Below, piece by piece: positions 45,915-54,879 of a DNA stretch of 64,000 nt. The notes below the pieces were generated by a model. That model worked only from the letters and a program-made list of their open reading frames with translations, was not told the origin of the DNA and searched no databases. The translations under genes were made by a program, and so were the position numbers. Source of the stretch: Halosimplex litoreum. Its GTDB lineage: Archaea; Halobacteriota; Halobacteria; Halobacteriales; Haloarculaceae. The stretch lies in contig NZ_CP065856.1 of assembly GCF_016065055.1 (NCBI RefSeq), positions 310,001-374,000 on the forward strand, read 5' to 3'. Position 1 is the stretch's first letter, and each line of letters starts with the position of its first letter.

Positions 45915-46201
45915 ATCCGATCCGCGGACGGGACCGGCAAAAACTTTCGCGTTGGGCCAAATGACGAGGGATGTGTCGTCGTTCGTCGAACCCTGGAAAC
46001 GGCTACGTTCGTTGCCGAGCGACCCCAAAGACGGTCTGTCGGGCCAGAAACGCGTTCCGCGGCCGGGAACGGTGTCGGGACGACGTTCATCGATGCGAGC
46101 CGGTCACACGGTACCGGGCCTCGTGGAGACGCCGTCCGCTCGTCGAGCGGGCGGACGAGCAAATGAGGGGAGTAAAGTCCGTGGGCCACCAAGCGCCGCG
46201 C

Positions 46202-47047
46202 ATGAGTCGACGCTTTCGGGCCCTCGCGGGCGTCACGACGGCGCTGACGTTCGTCCTCATCCTGCTGGGACTGCACACCGGCTCGACCGGCGGCGGGCTC
46301 TCATGCGGGACCCAGTGGCCGCTGTGCAACGGCTGGCTCGGCCTGTTCCCGGCGAACTGGGCGAGCTTCTTCGAATGGATCCACCGCTTTTTCGCGATGG
46401 TCGTGGGCTTCCTGCTGCTGGGCTGGCTCTACGGCGTCTGGCGCTGGCAGGACGACCGCCGGATCCGCTACGCCGTCACCGCCACCATCGCGATCCTCCC
46501 GATCCAGATCGTCCTCGGCGGCGTGACCACGACGGCGGGCGGCATGTTCCCCCGCGGGTTCAACCCAGCCATCATGACCGCTCACTTCACGACCGCGACG
46601 ACCATCTTCGCGCTGCTCGTCTACGCGACCGTCCGGATGTTCGACACCCCGAGCTCCACCGCCGTTCGGACCGTCGTCGGCCTCGGCGGCGGCCTCGTCG
46701 CGCTCGCCGCAGTCTTCGAGTTCCTCGCGGTCTTCGACCACCCGCCGACCAACCGCATCGCCTACTACGCCGTCTCGTTCGCCCTTCTGGCCGCGCTCGT
46801 CGCGCTGCTCGTCTGGAGCGCAGACACCGTCGACCCCGCGAACCTCCTCCGGTTCCGCGCGGTCACCGCCGGCGCCGCGGCGCTGCTGTACGTCGCCATG
46901 GTGTTGAGCCGGCAGAAGTGGGGCCTCCCCGATCTCTACGGCGAGACCGTGACGGTCCTGCTGGCCGTCGCTGTCGCCGGACTCGCGGTCCTCACCAACC
47001 GCGTTATGGTCGACACTGGCGGCTTCGGTGCCCAGCACGCCGATTGA
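46202..47047 (+). CDS. ctaA: Haem A synthase (COX15/CtaA family)
   Basis: A 281-residue membrane enzyme that oxidises the C8 methyl of haem O to give haem A for A-type oxidases. It has eight predicted helices. The first half has TGSTGGGLSCGTQWPLCNG with the cysteine pair of an external loop, then EWIHRFFAMVVGFLLLG with a haem-binding His. LGGVTTTAGGM and MTAHFTTATTIFALLVY supply further His ligands. It lacks a fused CtaB. It fits the fused oxidase at the left end of the window, which probably uses haem A. Confidence 0.9.
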   Translation: MSRRFRALAGVTTALTFVLILLGLHTGSTGGGLSCGTQWPLCNGWLGLFPANWASFFEWIHRFFAMVVGFLLLGWLYGVWRWQDDRRIRYAVTATIAILPIQIVLGGVTTTAGGMFPRGFNPAIMTAHFTTATTIFALLVYATVRMFDTPSSTAVRTVVGLGGGLVALAAVFEFLAVFDHPPTNRIAYYAVSFALLAALVALLVWSADTVDPANLLRFRAVTAGAAALLYVAMVLSRQKWGLPDLYGETVTVLLAVAVAGLAVLTNRVMVDTGGFGAQHAD

Positions 47048-47113
47048 CGCGCTACTGCCCCGTCGTCCGACCATCCCGTAGACACTTACCACAGCCCGAC
47101 CAAGCGTCGGCTG

Positions 47114-47422
47114 ATGGTCCCCGAAATGGCCGACTACGCGCTCGTCGTCGCGTACCTCCTCCTGATCGGCGTGTTCGCGGTCCGGTACCGGCGCGGCGAG
47201 ATATCGGGCCGAGAACTGCCGATCTACCTCGGAATGTGCCTCACCTGGCTGGCCTACGGACTGCTGCAGGTCACCCAGGACGGACCGGTCCCGACCGGAA
47301 CGACGCTGAACTACGGGCTCGACGCGTTCGCGGTCGTCCTCCTCGTCGCCGGGATCTACCTGCTGTATCGGGGCTGGCGCCACGACACCGGCGAAGTAGA
47401 GTCCGAGGTCGCGAACGGGTAA
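47114..47422 (+). CDS. Small three-helix membrane protein
   Basis: One hundred and two residues with hydrophobic helices at about 6-22, 37-54 and 70-88 and a charged tail. Function unknown, no family recognised. It follows haem A synthase by 66 bases on the same strand. An alternative ATG at 47126 gives MADYALVVAYLLL. It is convergent with rfcL. Confidence 0.65.
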   Translation: MVPEMADYALVVAYLLLIGVFAVRYRRGEISGRELPIYLGMCLTWLAYGLLQVTQDGPVPTGTTLNYGLDAFAVVLLVAGIYLLYRGWRHDTGEVESEVANG

Positions 47423-47428
47423 CCGGCG

Positions 47429-48925
47429 CTACATGAAGTCGGTGAGGCCCGACTGCGAGTCGTCGTCGGCGTCCGCGTCGTCCGCGGGTTCGTCGTCGGC
47501 GTCCTCGTCGACCGACTCGCCGCCGGACCCGTCGAGCGCCGCCTGTGCGGGTTCCTCGTCGGCTCCGTCGCTCTCCTCGTCGTCGGTCTCCTCGGTCCCC
47601 TCGCCGCCGCCCGCGTGAGCGTTCTCGAAGGCGCCGCCGGCGTTCTCGACGGCGCGCTCCTCGCGCAGTCGTTCGGCGTCCTCGACGATCGACTGGACCT
47701 TGTTGGTGTCCTCGCCGCTGCCGGTGACGAAGGAGACGTGTTTCGCGTCGAGCTCGTACTTCGCGGCCATAGCGACGGTGAGCTCGCGGTTCTTGCAGTG
47801 GTGGGTCATCACCGACAGGTGGGGCAGGATCTCCCGACGAGCGGTGGACATGCTGACGCCGCCGGCCTCGGCGATCCGCTGGGCGATGTAGTCCCGTTTG
47901 TTCCGGGTCCCTCGCGAGCGACCGAGCTTCGACCAGTAACTCGGCGGCCCGTAGCGGGTCCATCCACCTTTAGGCTCCCGTCGAGCCGCGGCGACGCCGG
48001 CGGTCATGTTGTCGCCGGCGTAGCGCCAGAACGTGTAGTTCTGCGTCGCGCGCACGCGACCCAGCCACACGTCGGCGTTCGAGAGGAAGTCGTAGGCGAC
48101 CGCCAGCTCCTCGCCCTCGTAATCCTTGGGCACGTTGTCCTCGATCCAGTTGATCAGGTCGTCCGGCGTCTCGTCCACGTCGTAGGAGGCCTTCAGCGCC
48201 TCCTCGGCGCCGGCCTCCTTGATCACCGTGTCGAGGTAGTTGAACACGCCTTCCGTCTTGTCGCGCTCGCCCGTCACCACGTCGTCGGCGCCGATGCGGT
48301 CGCGACCCTCGGCCATCGCCTGGAGGTCCTTGATCGCTCCGCGCAGGTCACCGCTGTTCATCTCGGCGATCTGGTCTAAGGCGTCGTCGTCGTACTCGAC
48401 GCCCTCCTTGCGACAGAGGTCCCGGAGGACGGGGACGATCGACCGCTTGGACACGTCGCGGAACTCGATCTCCCGGCAGGCGTTGCGCAGCCCGTTGGAC
48501 ATGTCGTAGAACTCGTTGGCGATGAGGATCATCGGCTGGCTGGCCTCCTTGACCAGCGAGGTGATCGCCGCCGACCCGCCGCGGTCGACGTTGCCGTGGA
48601 GGTTGTCGGCCTCGTCGAGGATGACCACCCGGCGCCCGGCCCCGCCGGCGGTGAGCGTGCCGGACTTGGCGGCCTCGCCGGCGACCCGCTCGATCACGTC
48701 CTTCGTCCGCGAGTCCGAGGCGTTGAGTTCGATGGTCGCCCACCCCTCGTCGCTGGCCAGCGCGTGCGCCGCGGAGGTCTTGCCGATGCCGGGCGAGCCG
48801 TGGAGGACGACCGCTTCCCGGTGGTCCTCCCAGGTGTCGGCCCACTCCTGCAGGGCGTCGCGGGCCTTGTCGTTGCCGCGGATCTCGTCGAGCGACGAGG
48901 GCCGGTACTTCTCCGTCCAGTCCAT
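47429..48925 (-). CDS. rfcL: Replication factor C large subunit
   Basis: The large subunit of the archaeal clamp loader, which places PCNA on primed DNA with RfcS. The 498 residues start MDWTEKYRPSSLDEIRG, with Walker A at about 43-51 (GSPGIGKTS) and Walker B VVILDEADN. The AAA+ lid and a helical collar follow (about 180-400). A long acidic, Gly/Ala-rich tail ends QSGLTDFM, a PCNA-interacting motif. The acidic tail is a usual halophilic extension. Sensor and arginine-finger regions look normal. Confidence 0.96.
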   Translation of the reverse strand: MDWTEKYRPSSLDEIRGNDKARDALQEWADTWEDHREAVVLHGSPGIGKTSAAHALASDEGWATIELNASDSRTKDVIERVAGEAAKSGTLTAGGAGRRVVILDEADNLHGNVDRGGSAAITSLVKEASQPMILIANEFYDMSNGLRNACREIEFRDVSKRSIVPVLRDLCRKEGVEYDDDALDQIAEMNSGDLRGAIKDLQAMAEGRDRIGADDVVTGERDKTEGVFNYLDTVIKEAGAEEALKASYDVDETPDDLINWIEDNVPKDYEGEELAVAYDFLSNADVWLGRVRATQNYTFWRYAGDNMTAGVAAARREPKGGWTRYGPPSYWSKLGRSRGTRNKRDYIAQRIAEAGGVSMSTARREILPHLSVMTHHCKNRELTVAMAAKYELDAKHVSFVTGSGEDTNKVQSIVEDAERLREERAVENAGGAFENAHAGGGEGTEETDDEESDGADEEPAQAALDGSGGESVDEDADDEPADDADADDDSQSGLTDFM

Positions 48926-48968
48926 TGCCAGAGGACAAGCGTGTGAGGGGGTTAGTGGTTTCGGACCC

Positions 48969-49340
48969 TCACTCCTCGACGGTCCGCAGGTCGAGCCGCG
49001 GTGCGAACTCGTCGTATGCGCCGTCGCTGGAGACGATCCGGTCCCCGTCCGAGTGGACGAGATGTAGCGCGTCGAACGGCGTCAGTCCGTGGTCCGCCAC
49101 GTAGGAGGCCGCTGCGACGACCGCGTCCACGTCGCCTCGAACCGTCACCAGCGCGGCCGCGTTCGTAACCACCCGTTCCACGTCGCGGTCCTCCCGGTAG
49201 GCCACGAGCAGCAGTTCGACGAGCGTGAACTGCGAGGTCCACAGGTCGTCCTCGTGATCGCGATAAACGCGCTCCGCCGCAGCGCCGAGCCAGTCGTCGT
49301 CCTTGATTAGCGCGAGCAGGAAGTCCGTCTCGACGTACAT
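48969..49340 (-). CDS. VapC-type PIN domain toxin
   Basis: The 123 residues form one PIN domain, a Mg-dependent RNase fold. It starts MYVETDFLLALIKDDDW with D6. TSQFTLVELLLVAYRED supplies the conserved Glu, and LTPFDALHLVHSDGDRIVSSDGAYDEF the distal aspartates. Gene order and direct adjacency to an AbrB-type antitoxin (the stop of one touches the start of the other) mark a VapBC toxin-antitoxin pair. The RNA target is not deducible. Confidence 0.88.
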   Translation of the reverse strand: MYVETDFLLALIKDDDWLGAAAERVYRDHEDDLWTSQFTLVELLLVAYREDRDVERVVTNAAALVTVRGDVDAVVAAASYVADHGLTPFDALHLVHSDGDRIVSSDGAYDEFAPRLDLRTVEE

Positions 49341-49571
49341 TCAGCGGCCGGCCCCGTCCAGCGCTTCCTCCCGCGCTCGCTCGCGGAGTTCGTCGGCCGA
49401 CTCGTCGACGTCTGCGAACTCCTCGCGCAGCGCGTCGAGCGGATCGTCGGCGATCGGAACGAGTTTGATCCCGTCGTGGAGTTCCACGATCCGGTAGCGG
49501 TCACCGTAGCGCTCCCGAGTATCCTTCGGGAGCGTCAGCCGTCCCCTGTCGTCCAGTGTCACATCGGGCAT
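49341..49571 (-). CDS. AbrB-type antitoxin (VapB)
   Basis: The 76 residues have a swapped-hairpin AbrB domain (about 1-45): MPDVTLDDRGRLTLPKDTRERYGDRYRIVELHDGIKLVPI. A helical tail rich in Glu, Asp and Arg follows (DDPLDALREEFADVDESADELRERAREEAL) and would wrap the toxin. It lies directly before the VapC gene. A TATA-like CTTTAAC lies 22-28 bases upstream of the ATG, where the complex may autoregulate. Confidence 0.86.
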   Translation of the reverse strand: MPDVTLDDRGRLTLPKDTRERYGDRYRIVELHDGIKLVPIADDPLDALREEFADVDESADELRERAREEALDGAGR

Positions 49572-49592
49572 ATCGAGACGTATGGTGGGTTC

Positions 49593-49599
49593 GTTAAAG
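49593..49599 (-). promoter_or_regulatory. TATA-like box of the VapBC pair
   Basis: Minus strand CTTTAAC lies 22-28 bases before the antitoxin ATG at 49571, fitting a leaderless transcript. Confidence 0.45.
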
Positions 49600-49726
49600 A
49601 ATCTTCCCACGAAAACCTATCTAACCCACCAGATGGCGCCGTGCCGGCCGGAACGAAACCGGCCCGAGCGACCGGCCACGCGTCCGCCGGCGCGCCGGTT
49701 TTCCGGTCGCGAGCCCAACCGAGGAC

Positions 49727-50815
49727 ATGGTCACGTTCGGCGGCGCGCGCGAGTTCGGGGAACGGGTCTACGCGGACTTCTCGGCGAAGAACGTGACGTT
49801 CATGGCGGCGGGGCTGGCGTACAACGCCTTCGTCTCGCTGGCGCCGCTGTTGCTTCTCCTGTTCGTCGTCCTCTCGGTCGTCGGTGGCGGCCTGGAGGAC
49901 AGGGTCGTCGAGGCCTCGGAGAGCTGGCTTCCCGGCCCCATCGCCGATATCGTCGCGCAGCTGTTCGCGGGCGAGGCCGCGGCCGGCGCCTCGGTTATCG
50001 GCCTCGTCGTCCTCCTGTGGGGCGCGCTGAAGATCTTCCGCGGCCTCGACACCGCCTTCTCGGAGATCTACGAGACGGAGTCGGACAACGGATTCACGGA
50101 CACACTTCGCGACGCCGTCGTCGTCCTCGCCGCGTTAGTCGTCGCCGTCGTCGCGACCGTCGGCGTCAGCGCCGCGTTCGCCGTCTTCGCCGACACCATC
50201 CCCTTGCTCGGACTGATGACGCCGCTGGTGCTGGTCGCCGGGCTCGTCCTCGCCTTCTTCCCGATGTACTACGTCTTCCCCGACGCCGACCTGGGGTGGA
50301 AAGACGTGCTGCCGGGGACGGTGTTCGCCGCCGTCGGCTGGGCTGCCTTCCAGAGCCTCTTCCAGGTGTATCTCGCCTTTAGCGACCCCGGGTCGAGCAG
50401 CTTCTTCGGGGGCGTCGTCGTCGTCGTCACGTACCTCTACTTCACGGCGCTGGTGCTCCTGCTCGGCGCGGTCATCAACGCGGTTCGGGGCGGTCACGCC
50501 TCGGGACGGCCCGGCGGCGTCGGTCGAGGCGCGGGCGGCTACGAGCGGAAACGCAGCGCGTCGCTGAGCCGCGCGGAACTCGACGCCTACCTGCGGGGGC
50601 TGGACGAACAGCTCACCGCCCGCTACGAGGCTGCGCGGGCCGACCCCGACCGCGAGGTCCGGCCGAAGCCGACCGGTGACGTCGACCTCCTCGAGTACGC
50701 GGCGAGCGACGGTGACGAGCGCCGGTGGACGGTCGAACTCAGCTGGAGTACGCCGAACGGCGTCGAGCCCGTTGCCGACCGCGCCGGCGGGTCCGCCGAC
50801 CGGAGCGACGACTGA
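49727..50815 (+). CDS. YihY/BrkB family inner-membrane protein
   Basis: A 362-residue polytopic protein of the YihY (formerly RNase BN-like) family. It opens with KNVTFMAAGLAYNAFVSLAPLLLLLFVVLSV, the family signature. Around residues 95-120, GLVVLLWGALKIFRGLDTAFSEIYETE is another conserved segment. In all there are about six helices to residue 265, and the last contains VVVVTYLYFTALVLLLGAVINAV. A cytoplasmic charged tail of about 95 residues follows. The old RNase BN label is a historical misassignment; function remains uncertain. Confidence 0.9.
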   Translation: MVTFGGAREFGERVYADFSAKNVTFMAAGLAYNAFVSLAPLLLLLFVVLSVVGGGLEDRVVEASESWLPGPIADIVAQLFAGEAAAGASVIGLVVLLWGALKIFRGLDTAFSEIYETESDNGFTDTLRDAVVVLAALVVAVVATVGVSAAFAVFADTIPLLGLMTPLVLVAGLVLAFFPMYYVFPDADLGWKDVLPGTVFAAVGWAAFQSLFQVYLAFSDPGSSSFFGGVVVVVTYLYFTALVLLLGAVINAVRGGHASGRPGGVGRGAGGYERKRSASLSRAELDAYLRGLDEQLTARYEAARADPDREVRPKPTGDVDLLEYAASDGDERRWTVELSWSTPNGVEPVADRAGGSADRSDD

Positions 50816-51006
50816 GTCCCGCTCCGAAGCGGAGCGGACTCGGCGGGCGCGACCACGGCGGCCGGGTGGGAGCCACGTCCGAGGAGAGCCGTCGCGTCCC
50901 GCGGTTCACCGCTCCGAACGCGGCGGCTCGCCGGGTCGACGGCCGACCGAGCCGCCGTATCCCACTCCAGAAAGCATTTTCCACAGGCCTCGAAGGGGGG
51001 AGGTGT

Positions 51007-51564
51007 ATGGTAGACACGGATGCGAAACGAGCGGCCGGTCGTGGGCTGGCAGGGGGAATCGCCGCCTGGATACTGGGCTATCTCGTCGTGTACCTGCTGC
51101 ACGGGAGTTCCGTCCGGGACTCGTTCGGATCGAACGTACTGGAGGTGTTCACCGGCGAGCCGGTCGCCTGGAAGCTCGTCGGGTGGCTGTTCTACAACGC
51201 CCACAACGTCGCCGTGCAGATATCGCTGCTCGGCCAGCGGTCGGTGAACCTCGTCGCCGGCGGGGAGGAGGCGGCGCTGACCGCGCTGTTCGCTCTCCCG
51301 CCGGTCCTGTTGGCTCTCGGCGGCGCGGTCGCCGCCTGGGACACCGCTACGGAACCGACGACGGCCGCCCGCAACGGCGCAGCCGTCGTACTCGGATATC
51401 TCCCGCTGTCGCTCGCGGGCGCCGTCCTGTTCGCGATCGGCAGCGGTGACGGTCCCTCGGCCGGCCCCGCGCTCGTGACCGCCGTCCTGCTCGCCGGCGT
51501 CGTGTATCCGCTGGTCTTCGGGGCGGTCGGTGGGCTCGTCGGCGGCCACGTGTCGGCGGAGTAG
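51007..51564 (+). CDS. Haloarchaeal four- to five-helix membrane protein
   Basis: The 185 residues have hydrophobic helices at about 13-32, 55-72, 85-108, 122-142 and 152-178. The N-terminus AAGRGLAGGIAAWILGYLVVYLLHG and the Gly-rich C-terminus LVFGAVGGLVGGHV are typical of small haloarchaeal membrane families of unknown function. It starts at the ATG in gtgtatggtag and stands alone. Confidence 0.7.
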   Translation: MVDTDAKRAAGRGLAGGIAAWILGYLVVYLLHGSSVRDSFGSNVLEVFTGEPVAWKLVGWLFYNAHNVAVQISLLGQRSVNLVAGGEEAALTALFALPPVLLALGGAVAAWDTATEPTTAARNGAAVVLGYLPLSLAGAVLFAIGSGDGPSAGPALVTAVLLAGVVYPLVFGAVGGLVGGHVSAE

Positions 51565-51620
51565 CGAGCGACCGTCGACGGAGTCGGACCGGACGGGCCG
51601 CTCTCGGTGGTTCGACACGC

Positions 51621-51626
51621 TTTTAT
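51621..51626 (+). promoter_or_regulatory. TATA-like box for the HTH regulator
   Basis: TTTTAT lies 25-30 bases before the ATG at 51651 but only 13-18 before the alternative ATG at 51639, which decides the start. Confidence 0.5.
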
Positions 51627-51650
51627 CGTCAGTCGTCGATGCTCGGGCAA

Positions 51651-52352
51651 ATGGGAGAGCGCCGCGAGCTGGCCGAGAAGATCGCGGGCGAGATCGCCCT
51701 CAGCGACGACCCCGGCGGCACCCTCCGGAAGTGGCGGACCGACTTCGAAGTCGCCCAGACCGAACTCGCCGACGAACTCGGCGTCTCGCCCTCGGTCGTC
51801 TCGGACTACGAGAGCGGCCGCCGCGAGAGCCCGGGCATCGGCGTCGTCAAGCGCACCGTCGAGGCGCTGTTGACTATCGACGAGCGCCGCGGCGGCAGCC
51901 ACATCCGCCAGCACGCTCGCGTGCTCTCGGCCGGCTTCGACGCCGACATCGTCCACGACCTCCGGGAGTACCCCACGGCCGTTCCGGTCGGCGACTTCTA
52001 CGACGCCATCGGCGCCACGGAGATCGTCTCCGGTGCCCAGGAGACCGTCGCGGGCCACACCGTCATCGACAGCATCCAGGCTATCTCTCGGCTCTCCTCC
52101 GAGGAGTTCTATCGGCTCTACGGCCAGTCGACCAACCGCGCGCTCGTGTTCACGAACGTCACCAGCGGCGAGGGCGCGATGGTCGCTCTGCGAGTGCTGA
52201 ACCCGACACCCAACGCCGTCGTCCTCCAGGGGCTCGACGCCGACGCCGTCTGGCAACACGCCGGCGACCTCGCCCGGATCGACGGTTACTCGCTGGCCGC
52301 CTGCCCGACCGACCTCGACGAGATGCTCGCTCGCGTGCGAGAGTTGCCCTGA
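51651..52352 (+). CDS. HTH (XRE-like) transcriptional regulator
   Basis: The 233 residues include a DNA-binding domain (about 20-75): TLRKWRTDFEVAQTELADELGVSPSVVSDYESGRRESPGIGVVKRTVEALL, an XRE/Cro helix-turn-helix. The C-terminal part (about 90-233) has DFYDAIGATEIVSGAQETVAGHTVIDSIQAISRLSSEEFYRLYGQSTNRALVFTNV and may sense a ligand. This domain pair is common in archaea, where its signal is unknown. The TATA distance favours the start at MGERRELAEKI. Confidence 0.85.
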   Translation: MGERRELAEKIAGEIALSDDPGGTLRKWRTDFEVAQTELADELGVSPSVVSDYESGRRESPGIGVVKRTVEALLTIDERRGGSHIRQHARVLSAGFDADIVHDLREYPTAVPVGDFYDAIGATEIVSGAQETVAGHTVIDSIQAISRLSSEEFYRLYGQSTNRALVFTNVTSGEGAMVALRVLNPTPNAVVLQGLDADAVWQHAGDLARIDGYSLAACPTDLDEMLARVRELP

Positions 52353-52429
52353 GCGGCGACGGGCCCGGCCGTGCGGACCCGTCCCACGCCGGAGGAACGC
52401 TGAAGGCCCTCGCCGGTGTCCCGGCGAGC

Positions 52430-52945
52430 ATGAGCGGACCGGTGTTCATGGAAGCCGAGCGGGTGACCTTCCACCCGGTCGAGGAGGACGACCTGGAGTT
52501 CTTCCGGGACATGATCAACCACCCCGAGGTGCGCGAGGGGCTGTCGGCGACCGAACCCCGAAACATGGCCGACGAGCGCGAGTGGTTCGAGTCGCTCGGC
52601 GAAGACGGCGTCCAGTTTTGCCTGCGGGTCGACGGCGAGCGCGTCGGGACCGTCAGTTTCCGCGGGGTCAGCGAACAGTGGGGCGTCGCCGAACTCGCGT
52701 ACTTCTTCCACCCCGACCACTGGGGCGAGGGGTACGCGACCGAGGCGGTCCGTCGGATGGTCGAGTACGGGTTCGACGAACTGCGATACGAGAAGGTCTG
52801 GGCGCGCGTCTTCGCGTTCAACGACGGTTCGACGCGCGTGCTGGAGAAGGCGGGTTTCGACCACGAGGCGACGCTGCCCGACCAGGCGTTCGCCCGCGGC
52901 GAGCGCGTCGACATCGAGCGCTACGGCGTGCTCGCGAGCGAGTAG
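52430..52945 (+). CDS. GNAT family N-acetyltransferase (RimJ/RimL-like)
   Basis: The 171 residues show the GNAT fold: ERVTFHPVEEDDLEFFRDMINHPEVREGL, then FCLRVDGERVGTVSFRGVSEQWGVAELAYFFHPDHWGEGYATEAVRRMVEYGFDEL. The latter includes the acetyl-CoA loop (GEGYATEA), and the catalytic-side FNDGSTRVLEKAGF follows. The RimJ-like pattern suggests acetylation of a protein N-terminus or an amine; the substrate is not deducible. It starts at MSGPVFMEAERV. Confidence 0.87.
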   Translation: MSGPVFMEAERVTFHPVEEDDLEFFRDMINHPEVREGLSATEPRNMADEREWFESLGEDGVQFCLRVDGERVGTVSFRGVSEQWGVAELAYFFHPDHWGEGYATEAVRRMVEYGFDELRYEKVWARVFAFNDGSTRVLEKAGFDHEATLPDQAFARGERVDIERYGVLASE

Positions 52946-53000
52946 TGACAGACTGGTAACGGCGCGGGCACCGTACAACAGTTTACGTCCCCCGTTTTTC

Positions 53001-53038
53001 ACTCACTCAATTCGCTCCGTGCAGGTGAAAGAGTGAGT
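53001..53038. other. Inverted repeat bordering element copy B
   Basis: ACTCACTC (53001-53008) pairs with GAGTGAGT (53031-53038) around a 22-base loop. It lies behind the GNAT gene, just left of repeat element copy B, and is preceded by a short T run. It may be a transcription stop or a boundary of the repeat. Confidence 0.4.
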
Positions 53039-53335
53039 AATTGCGGTGGCGCGCGCTGACGAGCGTGCCGAACGACAGTGAGGCCGCAAGTCGTCGCCGT
53101 GCGAGGGACGAACGAGCGAGCGCAGCGACCGAGTGAGTCGGCTGGGGAGGTGAGTGGCCGTCTGCGGTGCTGCCCCTGGCGTATTGAACGGGCGAGACGC
53201 GATCGCGACGGAGTAGCGTCGTCTCTGTCGGCGCTATTCGAGCGACCGCAGGGAGCGAGGATATCCGACAGAGCGACCGCGAGCGCGCCGAGGGCGTTCA
53301 TCGCCTGCTGTCGAATTCGGTCGCTGTCGTCTCCA
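53035..53335. repeat. Interspersed non-coding element, copy B, with conserved hairpin
   Basis: The region between the convergent GNAT and acyl-CoA dehydrogenase genes (52946-53398) holds no credible gene. It contains a second copy of the element at 15759-16052, same orientation. Conserved blocks are at 53119-53172, 53183-53207 and 53253-53294. Between blocks 2 and 3 the spacing is 45 bases, against 46 in copy A. Between blocks 1 and 2 it is 10, against 41. Ends are approximate, and copy B lacks the 57-bp tandem array. Confidence 0.7.
53223..53273. other. Hairpin of element copy B
   Basis: CTCTGTCGG (53223-53231) pairs perfectly with CCGACAGAG (53265-53273). Inside, TATTC (53235-53239) pairs with GGATA (53259-53263), with one G-T wobble. 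The internal loop is three bases (CGC) against one (T), the same asymmetry as in copy A. The outer stem sequence is different from copy A, but complementarity is kept. Confidence 0.7.
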
Positions 53336-53398
53336 TTTCGTTCACGAGGTACTCGACTGCAACGCTCGCTCAATACGTACGCATACCAAGCGGAGGAT

Positions 53399-54538
53399 CT
53401 ACAGCCCGAGCTCCCGCCCGAGGACGAGCCGCTGGATCTCGCTGGTTCCCTCGCCGATCTCCATGAGCTTCGCGTCGCGGAAGAAGCGCTGTGGCGCGAA
53501 GTCGGTGGTGTAGCCGTAGCCGCCCAGCACTTGCACGGCGTCCTCGGCGACCTCCCGCGAGATCTCCGAGGCGTCGAGTTTCGCCATCGACGAGAGACGG
53601 GTCACGTCCTCCCCGTTATCGTAGGCCACGGCGGCCTTGTGAGTCAGCAGGCGCGCCCGCTCGATCTTGCGGTCCATCGCGACGAGCATGTCCCGGACCG
53701 CGTCGAACTCGCCGATGGGCTGGCCGAACTGCTCGCGCTCTTTCGCGTAGGAGAGCGCCGCCTCGAAGGCGCCCTGCGCGAGCCCGACCGACAGCGCGGC
53801 GATCGAGATCCGGCCGCCGTCCAGCGTCTTCTTCGTCTGGTCCCAGCCGTCGCCGGGCTCGCCGAGCAGTCGGTCGTCGGGGAGACGCACGTCCGACAGC
53901 CGGATCTCGCAGGTCGGCGAGGCGTTCAGTCCCATCTTGTCCCACACCGTCGTCACCTCGAAGCCCTCGTCTTCGGGATCGACGACGAACGTCGAGATGC
54001 CGTCGTAGCCCGCCTCCGGGTCGGTCACGGCCTTGACCAGCACCGACCCAGCGACGTTCGCGTTCGTGATGAACTGCTTCGTCCCGTTCAACACCCACTC
54101 GTCGCCCTCTTTGTCCGCTGTGGTGTCCATATCGGACGCGTCCGACCCCGACTCCGGTTCAGTCAGCGCCCACGAGCCGAGGTCCCGGCCGGTCGCGAGC
54201 GGTTCGAGCCACCGTTCTTTCTGTGTCTCCGTCCCGAACAGCTCGATTGGCTTGCTCCCCAGCGAGACGTGTGCGGCGTAGGAGAGGCCGATCGACCCCG
54301 ACACCCGGCCGAGTTCCTCGGTGACGAGCGCGTACATGAGCTGGTCCCCGCCGAGGCCGCCATAGGCCTCGGATATCGGAACGCCCATCACGTCCAGGTC
54401 CGCGAGATCGTCGAACACCTCCGCCGGGAAGCGATGCTCGTCCTCGATCTCCTGGGCGATGGGTTCGATCTCCTCGTCGCAAAACTCCCGCACCGTATCG
54501 CGGATCATCCGGTGTTCGTCCGGGAGGGTGAACTCCAT
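53399..54538 (-). CDS. Acyl-CoA dehydrogenase
   Basis: A 379-residue FAD enzyme that introduces the 2,3-double bond into acyl-CoA in fatty- or branched-acid degradation. It opens MEFTLPDEHRMIRDTVREFCDEEI. Signatures are WALTEPESGSDASDMDTTA, TNANVAGSVLVKAVTD and the C-terminal QVLGGYGYTTDFAPQRFFRDAKLMEIGEGTSEIQRLVLGREL. Catalytic base E363 is in the short/medium-chain position. Electrons would pass to ETF. No thiolase or CoA ligase gene lies next to it, so chain length is unclear. Confidence 0.94.
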   Translation of the reverse strand: MEFTLPDEHRMIRDTVREFCDEEIEPIAQEIEDEHRFPAEVFDDLADLDVMGVPISEAYGGLGGDQLMYALVTEELGRVSGSIGLSYAAHVSLGSKPIELFGTETQKERWLEPLATGRDLGSWALTEPESGSDASDMDTTADKEGDEWVLNGTKQFITNANVAGSVLVKAVTDPEAGYDGISTFVVDPEDEGFEVTTVWDKMGLNASPTCEIRLSDVRLPDDRLLGEPGDGWDQTKKTLDGGRISIAALSVGLAQGAFEAALSYAKEREQFGQPIGEFDAVRDMLVAMDRKIERARLLTHKAAVAYDNGEDVTRLSSMAKLDASEISREVAEDAVQVLGGYGYTTDFAPQRFFRDAKLMEIGEGTSEIQRLVLGRELGL

Positions 54539-54630
54539 ACGCAAATGTTGCCGCGGTCGAGAATAAAGGCTGTGTCGGTGAGACGGGGGGTCTGTGAGCA
54601 CGGGTGAGCGCCATTGGAGTCGGGGTCGCG

Positions 54631-54751
54631 GTGCGGTCGGCGCGTGCTGTCGAGCGGTGCGGTCGGCGCGTGCTGTCGAGCGGTGCGGTCGGCGCGTGCT
54701 GTCGAGCGGTGCGGTCGGCGCGTGCTGTCGAGCGGTGCGGAGGGCGCGGAT
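54631..54751. repeat. 26-bp tandem repeat, four full copies plus a partial
   Basis: Units begin at 54631, 54657, 54683 and 54709, with a partial unit from 54735. Each reads gtgcggtcggcgcgtgctgt plus cgagcg and the copies are identical, so the array is young. Twenty-six is not a multiple of three, so it is not a coding repeat. The unit resembles the start and 3' part of element copy A (cggtgcggtcggcgcg, gtgcgtgctgtct), and the partial unit is followed by gcgcggata, the inner-stem motif of the hairpin. No gene is seen from 54539 to 54879. Confidence 0.85.
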
Positions 54752-54879
54752 ACGTCGCGTGGTTCGAGAGAGCGAACCGCTCGCCCGGTCCCGAAGGTCG
54801 AAGATTTCCGGAGGCGGGGAACGAGCCGACGGCACGGGATCGCGACACTTTTGCTTTCGACGTCGATAGCACCCGGCGC

